A DNA stretch of 64,000 bases from Utricularia gibba (Eukaryota > Streptophyta > Magnoliopsida > Lamiales > Lentibulariaceae), in the NCBI GenBank assembly GCA_002189035.1, contig NEEC01000020.1:1736001-1800000 (forward strand). The letters are read 5' to 3'. Below are positions 1-12,490 of the stretch, in pieces (position 1 is the stretch's first letter; each line of letters starts with the position of its first letter). The position numbers and the translations under genes were made by a program. A model generated the notes under the pieces. The model ran no database searches. It was not told the DNA's origin and was given only the letters and a program-made list of their open reading frames with translations.

Positions 1-420
1 CTTTGCATACCATCCACTATTGAAAACTCAAATGTCGTGTGCCGTAAGATTATAGAAAGAATAGACACAAAACATTTTAGCCTGGTAAAATCCAAAAAAT
101 GGGAAAATCCACTAAAGCTTTTCACAAGTACACAACAATGTACAATAAAACAGCAGCCTGCAAGATGTGAACAAATCAGACTTCACGTTTTTCTGTTACG
201 TGGTCATGCTATATGTTCATCTCCATTCTTGCAGCTTATTCATCCTCCACACTAGTCGTATATCAAGCCTCCATGGAACAGCACGTTAGTGGGTGTGCCA
301 CACTTTACATCATGGCTTAACTGTCTACTCTCCTGTAGACCGCAACTTGAATCTTTTGGATATGGCAGTTGTTGTCTCTCCCACCCTTTAAGCCATCTGT
401 CCAACAATCTCTCCTTTTAA
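1..420. other. Flank of copia fragment, no gene recognised
   Basis: This stretch lies downstream of the copia RNase H end (the element reads on the minus strand), so it probably holds 3' untranslated or LTR sequence of that element. I cannot define LTR ends or a second copy inside the window. Short open frames here look incidental. Confidence 0.3.
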
Positions 421-2435
421 GTTGAGATCTGCATACTTCATCAAACAATATCATTCAATCTTGCTTCCTTGAAGTAGAAATGGTGTTTAGACTTAGGCAA
501 CACTTTTGTCAGCATATCCGCAACATTATCTTATATTGCTACTTTTTTTAACACAACTTGATCTTCCTTAACCACATTCCTAATCCAATGAAATCTGACA
601 TCCATATTCTTAGTTCTAGCATGATACACAAGATTTTTAGACAAGGCTAAAACACTTTGATTATCACAATATATCTCTGACTTGCCACTTTTGATCCCCA
701 ATTCCTCAAGTAGTCGACTAATCCACAAAGCATCTTTCCCACCCTCAATGAGATCTATATATTATGCCTCTGTGGATGACAATGCAACACATTTCTATAG
801 TTTGGAGCTCCAACTTACAGCAGTCCCAACTAACTTGGTGATTACCCCTGAGGTGGACCTTCTTGTGTCTATGTCACCGGCCACATTAGAGTCAACGTAC
901 ACTTGAGGTGTCAATGTATTCTCACAATAACATATACCAAACTGATTGGTTCCACTAAGGTAGTGTAATAGCCACTTCAATACCTTCCAATATTCTCTCC
1001 CTAGATTGGACAGAAATTTTCTGTGCTACTCGCAACATAAGCAATATCAGTTCTAGTGCACACCATTAAATACATAATAGAACCCAAAGCTGAAGCAAAC
1101 GACACCTTTTACATCTCAAGCTCTTCTTCAGAATTTGAGGGACACATGTCAACTATTAGCTTCAAGTTCAAAGGCAATGGTGTTTGAACAGTCTTGACAT
1201 CCATCATATTGAATTTCTTCTATATCATATTTATGTATCCTATATGTATGATTGTTAAACTTCTTTGAGATCGGTTTTTGTCTATTTTCTTCCCAAAAAT
1301 CTTGGATGCAGGGCCTAAATCCTTCATGTCAAAACCAGTCTGCAAGAGAGCTTTTAGATCATCTACCAACCGTCTATGTTGACTTGCAGTAAGCATATCG
1401 TCCACATAAAAGAGAAGAATCACAAACTCTTGATCACCAAAACATTTAAAATAAGCACATGGATAAGGCTCCAGCTTTAGATATCAAACTTGGCATTCCA
1501 ATGGCGAGGAGCTTGCTTAAGCTCATATAGACTCTTATTCAATTTACATACCATTGCTTCTATGCCTTTCACTTCACAGTCTAGAATTTGTTTCATGTGT
1601 AGGTCTTCCTGCAAGTCACCATGTAAGAATGCAGTCTTGACATCTAGTTGATCTAATTTCAAATCTAAGAAGGCAATTAAGGCCAAAATGATCCGTATCG
1701 TAGGAAGCTTTACCACAGAAGCAAAGATCTCTTGATAATCGATTCCAGCTTTCTGCCTGAACCCTTTCACAACGATTCTCGCCTTAAACCTTTGAGAGCC
1801 ATCAGGATTAATTTTTAGTTTGTATATCTACTTATTTTCATGTGATTGTCTCCCGGTAGGTAATTCCACTAGATCATAAGTTTTTTTCTTTTTCAAAGAT
1901 TCCATTTCATCATCTATTGCAGCCATCCATTCCTTTTTATGAGATAATTCCATTGCTTTCTCAAACGTTTTAGGCTCTCCATCTTGACTAACCAATAAAT
2001 ATTCCAAAGCTGCATATTTGGTTGAAGGCATGTGAACTCTTGCACTCCTCCTCCTTTGGCCAATATGTTTATCTTGTGTTTGTTGCGGCAAACTTCCAAT
2101 AATAGGAGTATAATGTGCTTCATTATGCATAAAAAGTGGTAGCAAGGAAGGTGGTAATCTGCCAATTTCATTAGCAACTCTTGTCTTGATGGAACAACAT
2201 GACAATTAGCTCCAGAATCAGCATACCAGTCATTTCCTCGAAGCTCATCGGTTTCAGCAGTTAGCAACACCAAAAGTTCTTCTTCTTCAGATGTGATAAA
2301 GGTAGTGGTGCCTTCATTCTTGTTTCTTTCTTTCCACTCTTTTCAACCGTCGATCATTTTCTTGTAATACCTACAATCTTGGTGAACATGACCTTTTCTT
2401 CCACAGTGAAAGAAACTTCTAGTCTTCTTTAACCA
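420..2435 (-). pseudogene. Ty1/copia gag-pol fragment lacking integrase
   Basis: Reading on the minus strand, this decayed Ty1/copia polyprotein has, in order: a gag zinc knuckle (about 2420-2360, HCGRKGHVHQDC, with the first Cys of the CCHC replaced by Phe); the protease motif WYADSGANCHV (about 2235); reverse transcriptase with the catalytic YVDDM (about 1405) and the segment KLDQLDVKTAFLHGDL; then RNase H (about 980-480), ending in ADMLTKVLPKSKHHF. The roughly 1.5 kb that should encode integrase between protease and RT is missing: the protease runs within about 60 bp into pre-RT sequence. Several frameshifts and stops separate the blocks. The family would normally encode a cytoplasmic virus-like-particle polyprotein. 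This copy cannot be autonomous. No LTR pair is visible. Confidence 0.9.
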
Positions 2436-2436
2436 A

Positions 2437-4385
2437 GTTAGTGTAAGTCTCCAAAAAACCAACAACACAAGCAATAGCTCTCTTATAATTTATTATTGCC
2501 ATATCAAGGTCTCCCTTCTCATAATTTATACTAGCCAAATTGCCTGATCCAGATGAAGGATCCAAGGAAAAAAAAGGTGGTGGGATGCCCAAGAGCATCA
2601 AAAACCTCACACCTATTTCACAAGAAAAAATCCAAGGTAGCATGATCTTAAATTTCTCATTTCTCATAAACTGATGAACACTTGTTCTGCCTAGAAGGAC
2701 CAGAATACAATAATTTTAATTCTTAAGATGATCAAGGAAAGTTCTGTATCACAATTTTGAGCCTGTTGATTCTAAGTATTTAAAGAGGATCCTATCGTCC
2801 TCATCCAAGACATATGATATGTGTCTACAACAATTACAATATCAACGAAAATCCTTCAAAAAGATCACCCACCAAAAACCATTGCACTATTCGGCAACAA
2901 CTACAACACTTGCTGATAGCATAGAATAGCCTATTGTAACATGCCCATGGCATACAAAATGGAACGAAAGATTTTCCATTGAATTTCAGTCATTACACTC
3001 GTGTTCCTCAATCGTGCATGCAAAGTTCACATAGTTCACCTTAACTGCTTCCTGAACACACAGTGGAATACCACATGGTAATTGATAAACGAAAAATTTA
3101 TGCAACGTCGTTAAATTGCAATTTTCCCCTATCAAATAAATTGATAACTTAACACACATTTAAGCATAATATAATTATGAGCATAGTGATTACGGTCAAT
3201 CATGAAGAGCAGGTACTTGTCAAATGAAAGTCAATACATGAAATCAGTGTCACATTGGTAAATTTTGTCTTAGCTAGGACTAAAGTAGAACTACGATGGA
3301 ATAAAGTAAATAAAAGTAACAAACTTTGGAACACGGTTGTTTCTAAAATGAAATGGGTGATGCATTGGTACTTATAGGGGATGTATGCTTATCACTAAAC
3401 CATAAATCAAACAATTAACAAACAAGATCTAGGTCTACCTTAATTCTTGTTTTCCCCCTAATCTTTGTTCTACCTCTAATTAGTGCTGTTAAACTGAGTT
3501 TCACTACTTCCCTCTCCTAGATCTATCTTGGTTTGTTAAGAAAGTGGCGTGACTTATGGTTGATTAGGTCTAAAGGTCGATTAGCACATTTCTCCCCTTT
3601 CACCCCAAGGCACCCTTAAGTACTTAGCCACTCATACTTAAGATAAACGAAAATAGAAAAGAAAACAACATTCACATTGTACTCATCTCACAGTTGAATA
3701 TCAGAAAGAAAACAAGCAAGGAATTTAAAATGTCAACAAAAAACTAGAAAATGTCGCTTGCTGTTCTTAGTTAAGAGTAATATTCTTTGAAAACAGAAAA
3801 ATGATCTTCAAACATCTCACACTTAGTCCTCCTTCCTCTCTAGAAACCTTCTCCAGAATGAATGTTCGTGTGTCTTCAATGGGAGAGATCTTTTTTCTCT
3901 CTCCATCTTGTTCCTTTTTTTGTCTAAAATCCTTCTTTTTTTCCTTGGATTTTGTGTGTACTCCTTTTTAGACTTTTTACCCATCTTCCACCATTACACT
4001 ATTCATATTCGACTCCTTCGCAATTGTGTTGTCGACATATACTGCATTCCTCAAAGAAAAGTATTAGAAGGTTGGAACTAGCAACTAAAGGCTTTGTTGA
4101 GATCACCAGATTCCAACATCAAGATTGGACCATGCAACATCAAATGTGGGTTGTATTCGAAAAGCTTCAGCATAGAAATTTTATGCCTTAAATCAAAAAA
4201 AGGGAATAAGATATATATAAATAACTTTGATAGCATACCAAAACGGTAATTTTTTAAAATAAAGAACAAGAACAAACAAAAAATATAGCATTAATCTAGG
4301 TGATGGAAATGAAGATGCACATACCTCTTGTTCCAATCCTTGAGCTTCCATCAAATTTCCAAGATTACTATGAGCATCATCCTAA
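2437..4385 (-). pseudogene. SEC: SECRET AGENT-like O-GlcNAc transferase, TPR exons
   Basis: Minus-strand exon remnants match, in family order, the tetratricopeptide repeats of plant SEC-type O-linked N-acetylglucosamine transferases, which modify nuclear and cytosolic proteins. They are: HSNLGNLMEAQGLEQE (about 4383-4322, followed by a GT donor); FYAEAFRIQPTFDVAWSNL then, after a frameshift, LESGDLNKAF (about 4185-4085); a QEAVKV segment (about 3045); AMGMLQ-stop-AILCYQQVL (about 2960-2880); and NLASINYEKGDLDMAIINYK with AIACVVGFLETYTNL (2560-2437, behind an AG acceptor). Introns are retained, so this is not a processed copy. Stops, frameshifts and the LTR-like insertion at 3085-4075 make it non-functional. 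The last exon runs straight into copia sequence. The catalytic half of the same family lies at 12.5-13.6 kb on the opposite strand. Family assignment rests on motif recall. Confidence 0.8.
3085..4075 (-). mobile_element. Athila-like LTR repeat, copy A
   Basis: This roughly 1 kb segment is a diverged duplicate of 26868-27890. Both begin TGATAAACGAAAAATT on the plus strand and share AAGGCACCCTTA...TACTTAGCCACTCAT and the Gln-codon-poor, polyT-rich right end. Its left end is the reverse complement of the LTR 3' ends at 10428 and 21233 (CGTTTATCA), so it sits in minus orientation. It lies between SEC TPR segments LESGDLNKAF and QEAVKV, which are adjacent in the intact protein family, so it interrupted that exon. 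No internal coding region is present, which suggests a solo LTR. I could not confirm a target-site duplication. Confidence 0.65.
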
Positions 4386-5269
4386 ACGGAATGAAGCAAC
4401 ATGAAACTTCTGAAATGGGCCAATAATACTAAAGAATTTAGGAGGGATGTAACTCCAACATTTTTTATCCTTGCAAATTCAAGGATAGATGTATTGAAAA
4501 TGCACACATCCAAACGAACAAATTTATCATATATAATGGGTCGTATTCCATGTCCCATTTTCTTCCTTTCCCTTCGTTTTTTATCAACTTTTGTTGTTTA
4601 GAGTCAAGCATGCGCATGTGAGGGCTTGTGGCTGAGAATCTACTGTGAAGCCTTGCTTGCGCAAGTTCTGCGCGTGTGATTGTCTTACTATGTTTTTCAG
4701 CATTTAATTTGAGGTCTGATTCTATTTTTCGCAACGTTTTCTTTACCAATGTGATCTTTAGTACCATATAACCCTAAGGGAGTGTGGGAGAATCAAAGAT
4801 TGGCCTCAAGCATCTTACGAGAAGGGCTCAATCGGACATCATTGGTAAGGCACATTCTGTCTAATCTGTCTGCGATGTGTGAGGTGTAGAGGTTAGATTT
4901 GGATGTGGAGAAAACATGGGTTATCACAAGAGGTGAAATGGCTATGGTGGCGTGGTTGATTCCACAAAACAAGGGACGGTGTTATAACGGTCACCGAATA
5001 GCACTACTTTAACACAACACCCCCAAAGCTTGCGCAAGAAGGTCTGTCTTCAAGGTTTGCACACACACAAGGGCGAGTTTCAAGTAAGTTGGATTTTAGA
5101 TCCAAGGCCACTTTTCTTATTGTCTTCAAAACCTAATCTTTCTTTTGTTTTTAGTCTTTTTAAATCTTTGTTTTGAAAGGAAAATTCCAATAACAATTAC
5201 CTGTGGATACAATCTTATTTTATTATTTCGACGGTTCTGTACACTTGCAGAATTACTATCAGAAATATG
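4386..5269. other. Intergenic, nothing recognised
   Basis: This stretch has moderate GC, no repeat shared with other parts of the window and no recognisable protein family. A 100-codon minus-strand frame near 4465-4767 has no family resemblance. It may hold further decayed transferase intron or upstream sequence. Confidence 0.3.
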
Positions 5270-7880
5270 TATTAAATCAAATACATATTTATGAAAACGA
5301 TGTTAATAATATATAATTTCATCAAAAATTGATACAAATTGATTTCAATATATTGAACAAAAATTTATTTAATACTGAAATATATAGTTAAAGAAACAGA
5401 TATTTTAAGAAAATCAATATAAATGATATATTTCTATATATAAATGAATCGATGCAAATTGACTTTAATAAAATTCATGATGATCGGCGTCCACAATATT
5501 TAGGCAAGATTCATCAATTCATCACATTTATCAAAAAATCATATTGCTCAACAAGAGAAATGAAAATGATCATATCAAGATTGAAATTTATTCCAATTCA
5601 CTCTCTATCTTCCATCCTGTTTTTTTCCCAAATTGTATGGTAAAACACATGATTTTGCTGCCTCAACGTGCGACATTGCATACCAACACCCTATTTGTTA
5701 AATTGATTTTAATATAAATTAAATCAAATATATGCTTATGACAATTAATTTTAATATAACAAATCGAAATTCATTGAACAATGAAATGCTGAATGATCAA
5801 ATAAGTATTTTTACAAATCGATATTTGTAATATATTTTTATATCAAAAATTGATACAAATGCATTTAAATATATTTAGTAAAATATTAATATATTTAGCA
5901 AAATAAATAAGTATTCAGGAGAATTTGATATTAATATTATATTTTCCTATAAAAAACTATATAATACGAAATTAGTATACAACTATTTATGAAAATCGAT
6001 AATAATAATTATTTTTATATAAATAATATACAAATTGATTTCAATGTATTAAATCTAATTCACTTAAAATTAAAATATTTAATAAATCAAAAACTTATTC
6101 ATTAAAATAGATATCAATATCATATTTTGATATAAAAAAAATCCATATCAATTTATTGTACAATATTGAAACTAAATTCGTCTAATATTAAAATATTTAG
6201 TGATTAAAGATATTAAATCAAAATGAATTTGACAAAGAAATAATTAGCAAAGTAAATGGGTATTCATCAAAATCAATGTTGAATATTATATTTTTATATT
6301 TTTATATTATATTATTATAAATTAATCTTAATATTTTGAAATTAAATTCATTGAATAATTAAATACAGAATAAATCAAACCAGTATTTATAAAAACTATA
6401 GATAGTGTATTTTTATATCTAAAATTGATACAAAGATATTTAAATATAATGAAATGAAATATTAATATCCTTAATGAAATAAATAAATATTTATGAAATT
6501 CAATATTATTACTATCGAAAATAATTCACTTTCGAATAAAAAACATTCAAAAAAATTCAATCTACCACTTCTGCTTTTTTCGATTGACGAAAATATTATT
6601 ATATTGTATCTAAATTTATATAATAGTAAAATATTTGATGAAACAAGTATTTACATTACATTTTTTATATATTGAATCGAATATTTATCTAATAGTAAAA
6701 TATTAATGAAAATTGATGTTAATATTACAACTTTATTTTAATAAATGATATAAATTTAATTAATCTAACAAGAATTTATAAAAATCGATATATATGTTAT
6801 ATTATTTTATAAAAAAATTATTCAAATCTATTCAAATCTAATGAATTGAAATATTAATATATTTAATGAAATAAATAAATATTTTTCACATTCGATATTA
6901 CTATTATATTTTTGTATAAGAAAAATATATAATAAGAAATTGATGAACAAACTATATATCAAAATCAATATTAATAATATATTTTTATATCAAAAAATTC
7001 AAAAGAGTTTATTTTAGTATATTTCATCTAAATTCTTTTAAACTATTACTATCCTATTTATGATATTCAATATAAAACTATTATATCTTTATATTAGAAA
7101 TCAATATAACTTAATTAGTATTTTGAATCAGCGTTATTTAATGATGATAGATGTATCAAATATATTATTATGAAAATCAGTGTTACTAATATAAACTTTT
7201 ATCAAAAATTGATAAAACTGAATTTAGTATATTGAGTCGAAAAATGGATATTTCAAAAACTCGATATCAATAGTATATTTTTATATAAATAAATTAATAA
7301 AAAATGATATTATAAAAAATTATAATAGTAAATTAGTAAATTTTCAAATGTCATAAAAATAAATATATAACTCTAAAATATATGAACAAATAATCTAACT
7401 TATAATAATAGATATTAATAGTATATTTTTATATCAAAAAAATATTCCTAACAATTTATTTTAATATATTGAATCTAAATTCATCTAATAGCAAGGTAAT
7501 TATATATGAAAATCGATATGAAAATATTATATTTTTATATTAGAAAACGATACAAATTGATTAATATTTAGAATCGAAATTTATTAAAATGATGAGATAT
7601 GTATTAAACCAGATACATGCTTATGAAAATCCATATTAGTGATTAAACATATTGATTCTAAATGAATTTGACAATGACATGTTTCATGAATTAAACATTA
7701 TAAATTGATATATGTAATCATAAATATTAATATCTGTAATATATTATTATATCAAAAATTGAGACAAATGTATTTAAATATATTGAATCGAAATATTAAT
7801 ATATTTAATGAAATAAATAAGTATTTATGAAATTCTATACTATTATTATCAAAGACAATTCCACTTCCTTACAGGTAGAG
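5270..7880. repeat. AT-rich degenerate repeat array, left block
   Basis: This is extremely AT-rich DNA built from recurring related phrases such as TTTTTATATCAAAAATTGATAC, ATTTAAATATATTGAATCGA and AATGAAATAAATAAGTATTT. The last phrase recurs near 5887, 6464, 6856 and 7798 here, and near 10514, 10727 and 11263 in the right block. Spacing is irregular (about 0.2-0.9 kb), so this is either a decayed satellite or a higher-order repeat with many indels. A slightly GC-richer phrase (GTACCGAATCCGACA) near 7893 recurs near 10637 and 11774. There are no genes. Confidence 0.7.
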
Positions 7881-8144
7881 TGTGGTACCGAATCCGACAT
7901 TCACCCATCTAGTAATAAATCCGAGGAATCTAAGGAGTGCGCTCTAGATTATTTTTTATATGAATTGTTGAACTTCATACTCATTGTGGAATAGGTTGCC
8001 AATCACGAAAAAAAGAAAGGTGAATAAAGGGTCAAAGAAAAAAAGAAGAAGAAAAAAAAAAGAAAAAAATTGAGACCTAAGTCCAAAAAAGCAACACATA
8101 TTAAAAGAGTATGTACGGACTCAATAAGTAGTGAAAGAGTGAGG

Positions 8145-10428
8145 GGGATAGCACACAAATTTTCATATTATTAGGATATAAAAATCATGAGTTTTTAATT
8201 ACTTTTAGTTGTTTATTTTATAATTTTAAGTATTTTTATATATAATTTAGGAAAATGTGATTTTTAGTGTGTTAATGGGCTAAATTCTTTGATTTATCCC
8301 ACCCATGTTCTAACCCAATTTTGAGCCTGATAACACTGTTTTTTTTTGTGTTTTTATATATGTTTTTAAGTATGTTTTGTGGGGATAAATATTAATTAGT
8401 ATGCTAAATTGTCTTCTTTTATGTATTGAGTTTGTTAGAATGTGTTTATTGTGAAAATAGGCTAAATTGAAAACAATTGAGGTCTCCGACGACCTTCAGA
8501 TCTGCGTGTCTACACCACCTTTTCGGCCAGAACTTCGATTTTCAGCAGATCTAAAATCCAGCCCACATAAGCATCCTGCAACTTTTATTTGCACATTTAT
8601 GCACTTCCATTTCTGCGTGAACTTGCTATTGTTACTGTTTTTGTTTTCATGCTTTCTGCTGCATTTCGGTACCTTGCTGTGAATGGGAAACTCTTTGTAC
8701 ACCTTGTTTTAGCTTATAAACATGTTTCTGTTTAAGCTCTTCACGTTTGCTTTTAAGCTTAATATGCTATTTACTGTTCTTGCACACCCATACTCTGTTT
8801 TCGCACACTCTTACTCTGTTTTTAAGCGTTTCAAAGCTGTTTTAAGCCTATGGGCTCTCTTGAGTGACACAAGAGCCAGACCCTACTGTAAAACTTAGCC
8901 CAATTACTTTTATTTTATATTTTCTGCAACTTCACGTTAATTTCAGTGCCCCTTGCACTCTTCAACTCGTTTATTTCAGTTACTGTTATTTTAGATCTTT
9001 CCCGCATTAGAAGTACACCCAGAAAACCCCCTGTTTTCAGTAAATGTGTTAAAGTTCAGGAAATTACAACTATTCCCTGCGAATTCAACCCTTGCTTGCC
9101 ACACTACATTAATTCTTGTGATTTGTATAGTAGAATAGCTAAGTTTATAAATTTCTTTTGATGCATTGAATGTGCTAAACCGCGACATTTAGCATCTCAT
9201 TCCAACGTTCATCAGAGCCCAACAGCTACTTGAGAATCATGGAAAAATCAAGGATTTCGTGTAAGTTACCGCGTAGCAGTAAGTAATGAATACACTGTCT
9301 CGACAACAGTCTGCAAGTCAAGGGCAAGAGCAGCAGAACTGTCAGAGAGTGTACTTGTATTGGGCAGTGGGAGGCGAGAAAAAGGGAGAGGAGAGAGAAT
9401 TGCAAGGGGACAACGCGTTTTTCAAAATACACACGGGGGGATTTTTCCCTCCAACATTCAGCAACCCCCAACGGCGGGGAGAAAAACTTCTCCACCGACC
9501 AATACCTCCGACACGAAGAACACTGACCAGAAGAGGAGAAGAAGAACTTCATCAATACCAGCATCAGAACCAATTCAGCACTATTGTTCTAGTCCATGAA
9601 CGGAAACCAGACTTCTTACTGTTTTATTTTAGTTTGTTGATGTTTTTAACTTTTGCACCCAACTTATGTATGATGTTCTTAATAAAATTCAAAGTATGAA
9701 TAGCTAAATCTCTAGGGATGACTTAAGTTGAAGCATGGTGATGTGAGTCTAGGTGTCTTAATAAAATTCATCATTGTTTTTCTTAGCTCGTGCTTCTATC
9801 AAGCCATGGGTAGATCTAAGGAGGGGAAGAAGTAACTTCACAACTTAGATGCTTGATTTAAATGTAGATAAACAAATCAAGACGGGAGCAGTAGATGTTA
9901 GTTTGGGGTAGAACTAGTAGAATCGGGTAGACGTAGTGCTATATGCTTTGCATGTGGGTAGACCTAATTGCAATGTTGGTAATGATATGGGGATTAGCTT
10001 AACCAAAAATATGATGAATGACCTGGTTAGGCTTGGGTTATTTGACGTTGCGAGTGTAGGAATATGATAGATTAAATTAGGAATGTTGGCACCATATCAC
10101 CTGTAAACCTTTAAGGCATCTTAGTGTTTTTGTAAGTTAGAACCAGTACTTGTTACCTTAGTGTTAAGACCTGATATTATTTAATGATCTTGTTTACCAA
10201 ACTTGTTTACCATTGTTGGTCCGACATTAGATTAAGACTTACCATTACTTTGAATTTTGCATCTGCTGAAATACATAACAAACACAAGCTCCTTGTGATC
10301 GACCCGAATTCCACAATACACTTTGTGATTAATTTGTATTTTGTGAGAAGTAGGGATTAAAAATGTATTTAATACGGAAGTTTGCTTTTATTGAAACGAT
10401 ATACTAAAATTTTCGTTTATCAATGAAC
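8145..10428 (+). mobile_element. Athila-like solo LTR, copy D
   Basis: This is homologous to 19864-21233: both share ATAGCACACA(A/G)ATTTTC at the left, the AAAAATCAAGGATTT / AAAAGTCAAGGATTT region, a long GTAGACCTA-rich middle, CTTGTGATC(G/A)ACCCGAA near the right, and the end CGTTTATCA at 10428. It carries about 870 bp (roughly 8340-9205) that copy C lacks. The AT-rich array resumes right after it, so it is an insertion into that array. No gag or pol follows, which fits a solo LTR. The precise left end is uncertain. Open frames at 9286-9699 lie inside the LTR and look incidental. Confidence 0.65.
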
Positions 10429-12010
10429 ATGTATTTATAAAAATTGATATTTAATGTATATATTTTTATATCAAAAATTGATACAAATGTGTTTAAATAT
10501 ATTGAATCGAAATATTAATATATTTAGTAAAATAAAAAAGTACTTATGAAATTCGATATTATTATTATCGAACATAATTCGATCCATCATTTTCATTTTT
10601 TCATTTTTTTTATATCGAGATGATATAGTGCCATACCGAACCCGACAATTATCCCTCTGGTGATGAAACCGATAAGAAAGAATGAGCTATTTTTGTAGTT
10701 GTTTCCCAGCAGCGGAATATAAATATTAATATATTTAACCAAATAAATAAGTATTTATAAACTTCAATATTATTCTCATATTTTTTTATTATAAAACTAT
10801 ACAATAAGAAATTTGTGATCAACTATTTATGAAAATCGATATTAATAACATATTTTTTATATGCAAAAATATATAAATTGATTTTAATTTATATAATTGA
10901 ATTCATTTAATATTTAAAAATTAAATAAATCTAAAACATATTCAGTAAAATCAATATTAATAATATAATTTTATATCAAAAAACTCATATCAATTCATTT
11001 AATAGTAAAATATTTAGTGATTAAAGTAAAATTAATTTGATAATAAAATATTTAGTGAAGTAAATGTGTATTCACAAAAATCAACGTTAATATTATATTT
11101 TTGTGTCAATAAACTTTATAAATTAATTTTAATATATTGTTGAAATTTATTTAATGATTAATGTTTAATGAATCAAACAAGTACTTATAAAAATCATATC
11201 TTTCGCATATTTTTATATATAAAATGTATACAAATGTATTTAAATATATTGAATTAAAATATTAATAGATTTAATGAAATAAGTAGGCATTGATGAAATT
11301 CAATATTATTATTATATTTTTAAATCAGAAAATTGTAGAATATGAAATTGGTGATCAAATATTTATGAAAGCAATATTGATAGTGTATTTTAATATCAAA
11401 AAATATACAAATTAATTTTAATGTATTGAATTGAATTCATTTAATATTGAAATATTGAATAAATCAAAAAGTATTTATGAAAATCGATATTAATAATAAA
11501 TGTTTATATGAAAAAAATTTATATCAATTTATTTGAATATATTGAATCTAAATTTATCTGATAGTAAAATATTTTGTAAGTAAAGTGAATATATATGAGA
11601 ATTTACATAAAATTGAATCTCCGAATGAACAACTACACATTTATCTCCAAATTCAATCTCCGAATTCAATTATTCATTAGAAGTTCAATTTCACATAAAA
11701 AGAACATTCTAACAGATTGAATGTATCATCTCCATCTTTTTTTTTTTTTTTTTTCCTAAGATGATACAATGGCGTACCAAATATAATTGTCGCCCTTACG
11801 GTGATGAATACCATAAAGAAGAATGAGAGATTTAATAAATAAAAAATTTTTAAAAAATTATTAAATATTAATATACATTTTAATATTATATTAATAATTT
11901 ATAGAAAAAAAATTATTATATAAATTATTAATTCATATTATCTATCCTAAAAATAAGATTGTGTAAATAAAATGTATTTAATTTATTCAAAATTAAAATA
12001 ATTATAATTA
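10429..12010. repeat. AT-rich degenerate repeat array, right block
   Basis: This is the continuation of the array at 5270-7880, with the same phrases (for example TATCAAAAATTGATACAAAT at about 10470). It includes two copies of the GC-richer segment (CATACCGAACCCGACA near 10637, CGTACCAAATATAATTG near 11774) and a T homopolymer near 11740. There are no genes. Confidence 0.7.
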
Positions 12011-12480
12011 TAATATATATAAACTTTATTTTTAAATTGATCATAGGTACGTCGGACTTTAAAACCCAAAGTCTAATGTGTCTTGAGGGTTATGGGTTTT
12101 GGGCCAAAAAGTCAGATAATCCTTATCTATGTACAGATTCAAGTATTGATGTTCTTTAGTATCGGACAGAGGCAGCCCACGGACTTGGACTTTAACTGTG
12201 ATCCCTAGTTGGCAAAAGCCAAGAACTAATTGGGCTATTTTCATGGTTGTAGATTTGGTATGTACCATGGAAATAAAGTATCATCCATCCAAATGTGTTG
12301 TATAGCATTGCCGTCAAGCAAGCGCAGAAGATCATGCAAAACATAATGACACAAGAGAGGAAAAGTAAAAAAGAAAGATTCACAACCAAGTAAGTTGAAG
12401 TGTTCTCTTATGAAGTCTCAAAAGAAAAAACACATATATAATATTCTTCACGCACTAAAGAAATAACCCAGAGAGATTAT
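12011..12480. other. Unassigned sequence before transferase exons
   Basis: This stretch has normal base composition. A minus-strand frame (12059-12268) reads plausibly as protein, but I recognise no family. It could be a fragment of an unknown gene or chance. Confidence 0.25.
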
Positions 12481-12490
12481 TGTCCTAGAT

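Noticed and set aside
2437-4385. A functional O-GlcNAc transferase gene
   Set aside because: There are internal stops, frameshifts and an LTR-like insertion, and the catalytic half lies on the opposite strand 8 kb away.
9286-9699. 137-codon plus-strand open frame
   Set aside because: It lies wholly inside LTR copy D, overlaps frames on both strands and is not conserved in LTR copy C.
5270-12010. CRISPR-like or regularly spaced repeat array
   Set aside because: Phrases are degenerate and irregularly spaced, there are no uniform spacers, and the genome is a plant.
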